Under the pieces are notes generated by a model. That model did not search any database. It saw only the letters and a program-made list of their open reading frames with translations, and had not been told where the DNA came from. Below are positions 1 through 7,530 of a stretch of DNA of 64,000 nucleotides, one piece after another. Numbering within the stretch: position 1 is the stretch's first letter; the number at the start of each line of letters is the position of its first letter. This stretch comes from Thermodesulfovibrionales bacterium (GTDB taxonomy: Bacteria > Nitrospirota > Thermodesulfovibrionia > Thermodesulfovibrionales > Dissulfurispiraceae). The stretch lies in assembly GCA_030017995.1 (NCBI GenBank), contig JASEGS010000006.1, positions 1 to 64,000 on the forward strand. Reading direction: 5' to 3'. The translations under genes were made by a program, and so were the position numbers.

Positions 1-148
1 ATTATGCAATCGGAGTCCTTCTTACTTCAACTAAAGAAAGGGACAATATCGAAGAGAGGGCAGGAGGCTTATTGAAAAAAATTATTCCATTGAAAAGATG
101 CTTGATAAAATTGAAACCCTGTACAAAAAACTTTTAGATAATGCATGA
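1..148 (+). pseudogene. Glycosyltransferase C-terminal tail with frameshift (partial)
   Basis: Only the 3' end is in the window. From base 3 one frame reads AIGVLLTSTKERDNIEER, a plausible glycosyltransferase tail. Around bases 59-62 reading must move to the next frame to continue as RRLIEKNYSIEKMLDK and stop at 146-148. Together the two pieces match the usual C-terminal helix of GT4-type glycosyltransferases (ARRLIEENYSW-like). One missing A (GCA AGG AGG reduced to GCAGGAGG) would explain the slip. The gene lies next to a methyltransferase and an O-antigen ligase, as expected in a surface-polysaccharide cluster. It may be a true pseudogene or a base-calling error. The family call rests on a short tail only. 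Confidence 0.5.
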
Positions 149-346
149 ATTCAAAGATGTAAAAAATTTTTTGTCATTAAACTCAGCCATACAGGCGATG
201 TCCACCTCTGTTTTGTTGACAAATACAACGCAAACGATGTATAAAAATCAAAATCTGAATAGAAAAATCAGTTTATTTTTAAATGGATATTCATCTGAGG
301 AAACTGAGGGAATTCCATTCTGTTTTTGGTAGACAGAGGGGTCAGA

Positions 347-850
347 GTGAAGTTAAATTTGGGATGCGGAAATAAAAGAAAAAAGGGCTTTTTAGGAGTT
401 GATTTATACCCTTGTGAGGCGGTTGATAAGATCGCTGATCTGAACGATGTTTTGCCTTTTGAGAATAATTCCATCGATGAAATATTGCTTGATAACGTTG
501 TTGAACACATACAGGATATATCAAAGTTATTTAAAGAGCTGCATCGAATCTGTGTAAACGAGGCAAAAATTACGGTGATAACGCCGCATTTTGCGAGCGC
601 AGCGTCGTGGAGGGACCCAACACATATACAGCATTTATCGTATTTTTCGATGAATCATTTTGAGAAAGAAAGTGTTGCTCATTATGTGGGCGGTGGCTTT
701 AAGGTATTGGAACGAAAGTTGTCGTTTGGGGGAGTTATGGGAAATATTGGGCGTTTAATATTTATGGTTAGTCCTAAAACGTACGAGAATAATTGGTGTT
801 TCATATTTAGGCCTGGTACATTAAGGTTTGTTATGAGTGTAGTAAAATAA
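347..850 (+). CDS. Class I SAM-dependent methyltransferase
   Basis: The N-terminus carries the glycine-rich SAM-binding motif LNLGCGNKRKKGFLGVDL, followed by an acidic strand end (VDL) and the motif-II-like segment DEILLDNVVEHI. This is the Methyltransf_11 type of Rossmann fold, and about 167 aa is a normal length. The substrate cannot be read. Its position just upstream of an O-antigen ligase suggests a sugar or lipid-linked glycan. An ATG exists at 326, but the GTG at 347 has a good GAGGGG Shine-Dalgarno sequence 6 bases upstream and starts right before the SAM motif, so I prefer it. The region is AT-rich like the rest of this cluster. Confidence 0.75.
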   Translation: MKLNLGCGNKRKKGFLGVDLYPCEAVDKIADLNDVLPFENNSIDEILLDNVVEHIQDISKLFKELHRICVNEAKITVITPHFASAASWRDPTHIQHLSYFSMNHFEKESVAHYVGGGFKVLERKLSFGGVMGNIGRLIFMVSPKTYENNWCFIFRPGTLRFVMSVVK

Positions 851-925
851 ATAGGTATATTTTCCCAAGAAAAATATTTTTGATTAGCAATATTCGCAAG
901 GCGGGAATGGAGACGATTTTTCTAT

Positions 926-953
926 TTGCAAATCGACATGAAGTTGTTATAAT
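926..953 (+). promoter_or_regulatory. Sigma-70-type promoter for the O-antigen ligase gene
   Basis: TTGCAA at 926-931, a 16-base spacer and a perfect TATAAT at 948-953 lie 43 bases before the start codon of the ligase gene at 997. This is sequence match only. Confidence 0.5.
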
Positions 954-996
954 TAACTTTGGCAGCGCATGGAGAAAATAGTTTTATGAAGAGGAA

Positions 997-2172
997 ATGG
1001 GCGAATCAACAATAAAAATACGTAATCATGGCGATGATTTTTCTGCAAAATCACCGATTTTCTATTGGATTTCAATAGTAGGACTTATTGTTACAATAAT
1101 AAACCTTCCGTTATCTGAAACCGGTAAAACTATAAGTCTTGCGATTACTGCGTGCGGATTCATTATTTTGTATTCTGCTTATTATCGTAAAATTCCACGG
1201 CTCCATCCAATAGGCATAGGTTTTTTAATCATGATTATGGCTTTTATAGCAACCTCTCTGTTTGCGCCAATCATAGATAGGGAAAGTCATGTCAAAGGAA
1301 TTCACAATTTGCTCAAGATGTTTTTAGTTTTCATAATTGTTGCAAATTTAGTTAAAACAGATAAAGAAAGAAATGCTATAGTCGCGGCATTTTTCGCATC
1401 TTTAGCTGTTGGCGAGTTGTGGGGCATATGGGATATTATTAATGGCAAAAAACAGGGATTGGAAATATACTCTCTCGGCCACTTTAACCATACCGGCATA
1501 TACCTCGCAATAATGCTTACATTAAACTTAAGCGTGCTGCAACTTTTTAAAGTGCGCAATTTATTAAAAGCTGGCATTATAGCTGCATTTTTATTGTCTC
1601 TGGTTTCGTTAATTTTAACCACATCGAGAGGCTCTATTTTAGGTTTTTTATGTTTTTTAATACTATCTCCTTTTATAATGAAAGACCACAAGGTTATTTT
1701 AAGAGTTATATTAAATATTGTAATTTTCGCACTATTTTTTATCTTGATAACCTATTTCTACAAACAGTTATCTTCTAAACTTTTGAGTTCCGGACTGCGT
1801 TTAGAGGTATGGAAAGATGCAATTAATGTATTCATGAATTCGCCGATTTTCGGCGTTGGCTTCAATCAGTATAATAAATGGGTGACCTTGAAAGTCTTTC
1901 ATGCCCACAGCCTTTACATAAATACGCTCGTTCAATCTGGAATTGTGGGATTGCTGGCTTTAATGTCTTTATTCTGGGGTTTTTTAAAAACTTGGGTTAA
2001 TGCAAAAAAATATATCGAAAACGAAAAAATGAGAGCATTCTGGGTTGCCTCGTTCGGAGCTTTTGTTGTTGTAGCAGTATCCGGAATTTTTAATACTGCA
2101 CTCCAGAGTGAACATGGCCTGGCATTTTCTATTCTGAGCGGGATATGTGCAGGCTTGCAAAATAAACAGTAA
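997..2172 (+). CDS. O-antigen ligase family membrane protein (Wzy_C)
   Basis: This 391-aa protein has about ten to twelve hydrophobic segments. The family landmarks are present: TTSRGSILGF around residue 208, followed by a hydrophobic stretch, then a periplasmic loop with GVGFNQY and HAHSLYINTLVQSGIVGL. The latter matches the conserved H-x-H-N-x-x-L pattern of the WaaL/Wzy_C family. Such proteins join undecaprenyl-linked O-polysaccharide to lipid A-core, or polymerise or transfer other surface glycans, in the inner membrane. The neighbouring glycosyltransferase tail and methyltransferase support a surface-polysaccharide role. Ligase, polymerase and protein O-glycosyltransferase members cannot be told apart from sequence alone. 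Confidence 0.85.
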   Translation: MGESTIKIRNHGDDFSAKSPIFYWISIVGLIVTIINLPLSETGKTISLAITACGFIILYSAYYRKIPRLHPIGIGFLIMIMAFIATSLFAPIIDRESHVKGIHNLLKMFLVFIIVANLVKTDKERNAIVAAFFASLAVGELWGIWDIINGKKQGLEIYSLGHFNHTGIYLAIMLTLNLSVLQLFKVRNLLKAGIIAAFLLSLVSLILTTSRGSILGFLCFLILSPFIMKDHKVILRVILNIVIFALFFILITYFYKQLSSKLLSSGLRLEVWKDAINVFMNSPIFGVGFNQYNKWVTLKVFHAHSLYINTLVQSGIVGLLALMSLFWGFLKTWVNAKKYIENEKMRAFWVASFGAFVVVAVSGIFNTALQSEHGLAFSILSGICAGLQNKQ

Positions 2173-2203
2173 TGGTAAAATATAATCCATAGGGATTTGT
2201 TGA

Positions 2204-2581
2204 ATGCGTTACGGTGAAAAGGCGATAAAAAAGGCAAAGCTTGAAGTATGGGATAATCCGTATCCTGAGCGGGATTATGAGGTCAATATATCATTCCCTG
2301 AATTCACATGCCTGTGTCCGCGCTCAGGCTATCCGGATTTTGCAGTCATTAAGATAAATTATGTTCCAGACAAAAAGATCATTGAATTAAAGTCGTTAAA
2401 ACTCTATCTTAATTCCTTTAGAGATATGCACATTTCCCACGAAGAGGTAACGAACAAAATATATTCAGAACTTAAAAAGGCCCTCAAGCCGAGATTTCTT
2501 GAAGTAATCGGTGATTTCAATCCGAGGGGGAATGTAAAGACAGTTATACGTGCGGCTTCAAAGCCTTTACCTTCTCTATAA
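2204..2581 (+). CDS. queF: NADPH-dependent 7-cyano-7-deazaguanine reductase
   Basis: QueF reduces preQ0 to preQ1 in queuosine biosynthesis. The 125-aa length fits the single-domain (YkvM) type. The segment [14 protein letters not shown] contains the catalytic Cys38 (the second Cys) and the proton-donor Asp45. The family signature ELKSLKLY (61-68) that binds NADPH is followed by NSFRD and HISHE (E80 contacts substrate). A further Cys36 takes the place of the usual Ser/Thr. The gene stands alone and its 3' end overlaps the convergent trpF by 38 bases. Confidence 0.93.
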   Translation: MRYGEKAIKKAKLEVWDNPYPERDYEVNISFPEFTCLCPRSGYPDFAVIKINYVPDKKIIELKSLKLYLNSFRDMHISHEEVTNKIYSELKKALKPRFLEVIGDFNPRGNVKTVIRAASKPLPSL

Positions 2582-3164
2582 ACTCCCTCATTTTTCTTAA
2601 ATCCTTTTTGCCCTTTTCTTCCTCTATTCCGCTGCTGACATCTACTGCATAAGGTCTCACATATCTGATTGCCGTTTCGATATTTTCTTGGTTGAGTCCT
2701 CCTGAAAGTATAATCCTTCCGAATCTCTTTGCCTCCACTGCTATATCCCAATTGAATATCTGGCCTGTACCGCCATAGGCTTCAGGAGAATATGTATCCA
2801 GAAGGAATGCCGATGTCTTATAAGTCTCAAGGAGTTTTAAGTCTGTGAAATCCTTTACTCTAAATGCCTTTATTACCCTGTGCCATATGCCGCAGGTCCC
2901 CGGCTGGTCGTCTCCATGCAGTTGCAATATGTTGATCCCGGCAAGCGCCATAATTTCTTTCATTCGCTCAGGGGATTCGTTTACAAAAACACCCACTGTT
3001 GCTACAAAGGGCGGCAAATGAAAGATTATTTCCATAGCTTTCTCAGGGGATATATACCTTGGACTCCCTTTGAAAAATACAAAACCAAGGGCATCTGCTC
3101 CATAATCCACTGCTGCAAGAGCATCCTCCAGATTTGTTATCCCGCATATCTTAACTTTTACCAT
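2544..3164 (-). CDS. trpF: Phosphoribosylanthranilate isomerase
   Basis: TrpF catalyses the Amadori rearrangement of phosphoribosylanthranilate, the third step in tryptophan synthesis. The protein starts [10 protein letters not shown] with the general-base Cys7. Further conserved elements are [28 protein letters not shown] (the general-acid Asp) and the phosphate-binding [10 protein letters not shown] and DVSSGIE. The start at 3164 is chosen over 3194 because the family begins right before the KICG motif. The gene faces away from trpB and lies on the opposite strand, so trpF and trpBA are divergent rather than one operon. Confidence 0.95.
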   Translation of the reverse strand: MVKVKICGITNLEDALAAVDYGADALGFVFFKGSPRYISPEKAMEIIFHLPPFVATVGVFVNESPERMKEIMALAGINILQLHGDDQPGTCGIWHRVIKAFRVKDFTDLKLLETYKTSAFLLDTYSPEAYGGTGQIFNWDIAVEAKRFGRIILSGGLNQENIETAIRYVRPYAVDVSSGIEEEKGKKDLRKMREFIEKVKALKPHV

Positions 3165-3263
3165 ATTGTTACGCCTTATCCCATATAATCTCACTTCACT
3201 TTTTTATAAGTATACCACAGGGAATATTATGATATAATAACTCTTTATAAAAAGGATTACGCG

Positions 3264-4454
3264 ATGAAAAAATACCCTGATAAAAAAGGATACTTTGAAA
3301 GTTACGGGGGAAGATTTGTACCTGAAACTCTCATGCCTGCCCTTCTGGAACTTGAGTCCGCATATGCAAAGGCAAGGAAAGACGATTTATTCCTCGGTGA
3401 GCTTCGGCATTTGCAGGAGACCTATATAGGCAGGCCGACACCGCTGTATTTTGCGGAACGCCTCACAGGACACATCGGCGGAGCAAAGATCTACTTGAAG
3501 CGTGAAGACCTCGCTCATACAGGCGCGCATAAAATAAATAATGCTATAGGGCAGGCGCTCCTTGCAAAAAAGATGGGCAAAAAAAGACTTATTGCCGAGA
3601 CTGGAGCCGGACAACATGGAGTAGCCACAGCCACAGGAGCTGCCCTTGTAGGACTCGAGTGCGAAATATATATGGGCTCTGAAGATGTGCAGAGACAGGC
3701 ATTAAATGTGTTCAGAATGCGGCTGCTCAACGCAAAGGTCAATGAAGTCAATATAGGCTCAAAGACTCTCAAAGACGCGATAAACGAGGCATTGAGGGAC
3801 TGGACCACAAATGTGAGGAATACCCATTATGTTATGGGAACTGTCTTCGGTCCTCATCCATTTCCTATGATGGTGAGAGATTTTCAGTCTGTAATAGGAA
3901 AAGAGGCGAAAAGACAGATGCTCAAGACAGAGGGAAGACTGCCTGATTATCTCATCGCATGTGTAGGCGGGGGCAGTAATTCCATAGGTTTATTCTATGA
4001 TTTTTTAAGAGACAGTGTAGAAATGATAGGGGTAGAGGCTGGCGGAAGGGGAATAGGCTCAGGAGAGCATGCTGCAAGATTTGCAGGAGGTTCCATAGGC
4101 GTTTTTCAGGGCTGCAAAAGTTATCTACTTCAAAATGATGATGGAAATGTACTGGGCACTCACTCTGTTTCAGCAGGCCTTGATTATGCCTCTGTTGGGC
4201 CGGAACACTCATTTTTAAATGATTTAAACAGAGTGCATTACACTTATGCCACAGATGAGGAGGCATTATCTGCATTTGAACTCCTGTCAAAGACAGAAGG
4301 TATCATCCCTGCCCTTGAGTCAGCACATGCAGTCGCAGAGGCTGTAAAACTTGCGCAGAAACTATCTAAAGACAAAATTATCATAGTTAATCTCTCAGGC
4401 CGCGGGGATAAGGATGTGCAGCAGGTGGCAAGGATTAAAGGGATAGAATTGTAA
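3264..4454 (+). CDS. trpB: Tryptophan synthase beta chain
   Basis: TrpB condenses indole with serine using PLP. The 396-aa protein has the PLP lysine K90 in [10 protein letters not shown], the catalytic-loop ETGAGQHG, the phosphate-binding GGGSNSIG and the C-terminal SGRGDKD, all typical of TrpB1. It is followed after 41 bases by trpA, with which it forms the alpha2-beta2 channelling complex. A TATAAT at 3233-3238, about 25 bases before the start codon, can act as -10, but no convincing -35 is visible. No tryptophan-rich leader peptide or attenuator is seen upstream. Confidence 0.97.
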   Translation: MKKYPDKKGYFESYGGRFVPETLMPALLELESAYAKARKDDLFLGELRHLQETYIGRPTPLYFAERLTGHIGGAKIYLKREDLAHTGAHKINNAIGQALLAKKMGKKRLIAETGAGQHGVATATGAALVGLECEIYMGSEDVQRQALNVFRMRLLNAKVNEVNIGSKTLKDAINEALRDWTTNVRNTHYVMGTVFGPHPFPMMVRDFQSVIGKEAKRQMLKTEGRLPDYLIACVGGGSNSIGLFYDFLRDSVEMIGVEAGGRGIGSGEHAARFAGGSIGVFQGCKSYLLQNDDGNVLGTHSVSAGLDYASVGPEHSFLNDLNRVHYTYATDEEALSAFELLSKTEGIIPALESAHAVAEAVKLAQKLSKDKIIIVNLSGRGDKDVQQVARIKGIEL

Positions 4455-4495
4455 AAAGCAACATTAATAAAGGTATTTTTGTTTAATTAACTGGC

Positions 4496-5272
4496 ATGAA
4501 ATCAAGAATAACTAAAACATTTGAATCGTTGAGGGCAAATGGCAAAAAGGCCTTTATTCCCTATATAATGGCAGGAGACCCTGACCTTAACAGGACAATG
4601 GAAAATGTCCTGCTGCTTGAAAAATGCGGTGCTGATATTATAGAGCTTGGCGTGCCATTTACAGACCCTCTTGCAGACGGCCCCACAATTCAACGTGCTG
4701 CTGAAAGGGCATTGGAGGCAGGGGTTACGCTCAGGAAGGTGATCTCCTTTGTCAGGGATTTAAGGCAACAGAGCGGCATACCCATTGTCCTTATGACCTA
4801 TTATAATTCTGTATTCAAATATGGGGATAAGGCTTTCGTGCATGATGCTGTGAATGCAGGCGTTGACGGTGTAATAATACCTGACCTCATACCTGACGAG
4901 GCAGGCAGCTTCATCAGGCTTTCTAATAAGGCTGGGCTTGATACAATTTTCCTCATAGCGCCTACCTCTACTGAAAATCGGATAAAAAAGATAATTACAG
5001 CAAGCAGAGGCTTTGTGTATTATGTGTCCATAACTGGCATTACAGGCGCTAAACTTGCTCTTGATGACACTTTCATGGAGCATATCAACAAGGTGAGATC
5101 TTTGACAAATAAGCCTGTAGCAGTGGGCTTCGGTATCTCGACCCCTGAAGATGCACACACTATAGCGCAGGTATCCGATGGGGTTATTATTGGAAGCTCT
5201 GTAGTGAAGAAATTGTTTGAACACCCGGATAGCGCCGGTGTATTTATAAAAAAGCTGAGGGAGGCAATCTAA
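4496..5272 (+). CDS. trpA: Tryptophan synthase alpha chain
   Basis: TrpA splits indole-3-glycerol phosphate to indole and glyceraldehyde-3-phosphate. The 258-aa TIM barrel carries the two catalytic acids in IIELGVPFTDPLADGPTIQ (E50 and D61, equivalent to E49 and D60 of E. coli). It also has the phosphate-binding VGFGIST and DGVIIGSS near the C-terminus. It sits directly behind trpB. The stop codon abuts a heptad repeat (5273-5302) that fills the gap to accD. Confidence 0.97.
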   Translation: MKSRITKTFESLRANGKKAFIPYIMAGDPDLNRTMENVLLLEKCGADIIELGVPFTDPLADGPTIQRAAERALEAGVTLRKVISFVRDLRQQSGIPIVLMTYYNSVFKYGDKAFVHDAVNAGVDGVIIPDLIPDEAGSFIRLSNKAGLDTIFLIAPTSTENRIKKIITASRGFVYYVSITGITGAKLALDDTFMEHINKVRSLTNKPVAVGFGISTPEDAHTIAQVSDGVIIGSSVVKKLFEHPDSAGVFIKKLREAI

Positions 5273-5302
5273 TTTGAAATTTCAAATTTGAAATTTCAAA
5301 TT
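5273..5302. repeat. Heptad tandem repeat, alternating TTTGAAA/TTTCAAA
   Basis: Four 7-bp units (TTTGAAA, TTTCAAA, TTTGAAA, TTTCAAA) plus TT fill most of the gap between trpA and accD. Adjacent units are reverse complements, so the array is also palindromic. It is one copy of the dispersed heptad family found across this window. Confidence 0.85.
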
Positions 5303-5311
5303 ACATACGTT

Positions 5312-6169
5312 ATGGCTTGGTTTAAAAAAACAAAAGAAATAAAACCCGAGAAAAAGGTAAAGATACCGGAAGGACTGTGGGTTAAGTGCGACAACTGTAA
5401 AGAGATAATATATAAAAAAGAGATAGAAAAGAACCTTCAGGTATGTCCGAAATGCAATTATCATTTCAGGATAGCTGTTGCAGAGCGCATCAATATATTG
5501 GCTGACGAGGGGAGTTTTGTTGAGCTTTACGCAGATATTGCTACGACAAACCCTCTTAATTTCAAGGATACAATTGCATATAAAGACAGATTGGCAGAAA
5601 ATAAGAAAAAAAGCGGAATTAACGAAGCTGCAGTATACGGCAGCGCTGCAATAAACAACAGGCCTGTCATACTCGCCATAATGGACTTTACATTTATGGG
5701 CGGCAGCATGGGGTCTGTTGTGGGCGAAAAAATAGCAAGGGCTGCTGAAAAAGCATTAGAAGAAAAGATACCACTGATAACAGTTTCGTCTTCTGGCGGA
5801 GCAAGAATGCAGGAAGGCATGTTTTCCCTCATGCAAATGGCAAAGGTGTCAGCAGCAATTGCAAAACTGAAAGAGGCAGATGTCCTTTATATTTCTATAG
5901 TTGCAGATCCAACATTTGGAGGAGTTACCGCCAGCTTCGCAATGCTGGGCGATGTCATAATTGCAGAACCAAAAAGTCTAATAGGTTTTGCAGGCCCCCG
6001 GGTTATTGAGCAAACCATTAAACAACAATTGCCCGAAAATTTCCAGAAGGCAGAATTCCTTCTTGAACATGGGATGATTGATATGGTAGTCGAGAGAAAA
6101 GACCTTAAGAATACTGTATACAAACTCATAGAGCACTTTATGCCGCGTGAGGAAGAAAAAGGGATGTAA
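5312..6169 (+). CDS. accD: Acetyl-CoA carboxylase carboxyltransferase subunit beta
   Basis: AccD carries the N-terminal four-cysteine zinc ribbon (CDNC and CPKCN, roughly residues 23-46) and a crotonase-fold carboxyltransferase core with SSGGARMQEG, GGVTASFAMLGD and IGFAGPRVIEQT. With AccA it transfers CO2 from carboxybiotin to acetyl-CoA, the first step of fatty-acid synthesis. The length of 285 aa is normal. The start is placed at ATG 5312 (MAWFKK, the family's usual beginning). The earlier ATG at 5288 lies inside the heptad repeat. folC begins 2 bases after the stop, so the two are surely co-transcribed. Confidence 0.96.
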   Translation: MAWFKKTKEIKPEKKVKIPEGLWVKCDNCKEIIYKKEIEKNLQVCPKCNYHFRIAVAERINILADEGSFVELYADIATTNPLNFKDTIAYKDRLAENKKKSGINEAAVYGSAAINNRPVILAIMDFTFMGGSMGSVVGEKIARAAEKALEEKIPLITVSSSGGARMQEGMFSLMQMAKVSAAIAKLKEADVLYISIVADPTFGGVTASFAMLGDVIIAEPKSLIGFAGPRVIEQTIKQQLPENFQKAEFLLEHGMIDMVVERKDLKNTVYKLIEHFMPREEEKGM

Positions 6170-6171
6170 AA

Positions 6172-7530
6172 ATGCATTCCGCCAATTATTATGATGCCGT
6201 TAACTATTTGTACGGCCTTCAGAAATATGGCATCAAGCTTGGCCTAAAAAAAACCGAAGACATACTTTCGAAGATAGGGAATCCGCATAAAAACCTCCTG
6301 TCAGTGCATGTTGCAGGCACTAATGGGAAAGGCTCTGTGTCTGCTATGATAGCCTCAATTCTTATGGCTCAAGGCTTTAAGGTGGGATTGTTCACATCCC
6401 CGCACCTTGTGAGTTTTACCGAAAGGATAAGGATAAATAACAAACAGATTTCCGAATCAGAAGTGGTAAGCCTTACGAATGAAATTAGATTCGAAATTCG
6501 AAATTCGAAATTCGAAATTCCTGAACCGACCTTTTTTGAATTTGTGACAGCAATGGCATTCCTGTATTTTGTTAGGAATAAAATAGATTGGGCTGTAATA
6601 GAAACAGGGATGGGAGGCAGACTGGATGCAACTAATGTTATTACGCCTGCTGTTTCTGTTATAACCAGGATAGGCTATGACCATAAAGAGTTTCTTGGAG
6701 AGACGCTGTCAGACATCGCAAAGGAAAAGGCGGGAATAATTAAAAGAGGGATCCCTGTGGTTTCTGCGCAACAGGAGCAAAAAGCAGAAGATGTAATATT
6801 TACAAAGGCAAAGGAAGAAAACTCTCCCATTGTTGCATATGGAAAAGATTTTAAGGGCATTTTAAAATCTTCTGATATTAATGGAATTGGCTTTGATTAT
6901 CATGACCCTGAACTCATAACTCATGACTCAAAGCTTGAAAACCTCTTTGTGCCGCTGCCCGGTGAACACCAACTTTTCAATGCCTGCATAGCAATAAAGG
7001 CAGCAATGCTGGCGCTTATGCAAAATACGGAATACGAAATTCGGAATTTGAAATTGATACGGGAGGGGCTCGCCTCAACCAAATGGCATGGGCGTCTTGA
7101 GATAGTAAAGAATGAGCCGTTGATAATGATTGATGGCGCTCATAATCCAGAGGCAGCAAATGCGCTTTCAGACTTTATCAGAAAACATCTGGGCGATCGC
7201 AGGATAATTCTGATAATAGGAATCATGTCAGATAAGGATATTGACGGTATTTTGAGACCTCTCTTGTCACTTGCATCAGATGTGATATTCACTACGCCGG
7301 ATTATGGCAGGGCTGCCTCTCCGGAAAAGCTTTCAGAATATGCGGCATCTTTAGGGTATTGTTCAAAGGTTACAGGTTCGGTTAAAGAGGCAATCGATAC
7401 AGCGATTAAAATCAGCGATGAGTCAAGCCATTCACTGATTTTAATCACAGGCTCTTTCTATACAATTGGAGAGGCAATGGAAACGCTCGGGGAAAATGCA
7501 ATAATGGGTGATTTAAGGGAAACTGTATGA
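6172..7530 (+). CDS. folC: Folylpolyglutamate / dihydrofolate synthase
   Basis: FolC adds glutamate to (dihydro)folate. The ATP-binding loop HVAGTNGKGSVSAM lies at residues 46-59, followed by the Mur-ligase features FTSPHLVSFTERIRIN, ETGMGGRLDATN, YDHKEFLG, HGRLE and MIDGAHNPEA. The length of 452 aa is slightly above the usual 420-430. The excess coincides with peptide segments encoded by heptad repeats (6490-6520, and 7024-7058). The frame stays open through both, so the enzyme is probably intact. The stop overlaps the lptD start (ATGA). Confidence 0.95.
   Translation: MHSANYYDAVNYLYGLQKYGIKLGLKKTEDILSKIGNPHKNLLSVHVAGTNGKGSVSAMIASILMAQGFKVGLFTSPHLVSFTERIRINNKQISESEVVSLTNEIRFEIRNSKFEIPEPTFFEFVTAMAFLYFVRNKIDWAVIETGMGGRLDATNVITPAVSVITRIGYDHKEFLGETLSDIAKEKAGIIKRGIPVVSAQQEQKAEDVIFTKAKEENSPIVAYGKDFKGILKSSDINGIGFDYHDPELITHDSKLENLFVPLPGEHQLFNACIAIKAAMLALMQNTEYEIRNLKLIREGLASTKWHGRLEIVKNEPLIMIDGAHNPEAANALSDFIRKHLGDRRIILIIGIMSDKDIDGILRPLLSLASDVIFTTPDYGRAASPEKLSEYAASLGYCSKVTGSVKEAIDTAIKISDESSHSLILITGSFYTIGEAMETLGENAIMGDLRETV
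6490..6521. repeat. Heptad tandem repeat (TTCGAAA)4 inside folC
   Basis: Four exact copies of TTCGAAA plus TTCC. In frame this gives FEIRNSKFEI, a 7-residue peptide period (21 bases = 3 units) inserted after the TNEIR segment of FolC. Confidence 0.9.
6906..6930. repeat. Possible heptad repeat (nnnCTCA)3 inside folC
   Basis: The segment reads as three 7-bp units ending in CTCA (GAACTCA, TAACTCA, TGACTCA). It is weaker than the other arrays and could be chance. It encodes part of DPELITHDSKLENL. Confidence 0.4.
7024..7058. repeat. Degenerate heptad repeat (AATACGG-like)5 inside folC
   Basis: Five consecutive 7-bp units, AATACGG, AATACGA, AATTCGG, AATTTGA and AATTGAT, are in phase and in frame. 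They encode TEYEIRNLKLI within FolC. Confidence 0.75.

Noticed and set aside
141-332. 63-codon frame after the glycosyltransferase tail
   Set aside because: It overlaps the true tail's end, has no family pattern or ribosome-binding site, and reads as AT-rich chance sequence.
3195-3263. Tryptophan attenuator or leader peptide before trpB
   Set aside because: Only 69 bases separate trpF and trpB starts; no Trp codon run and no terminator/antiterminator pair are visible.
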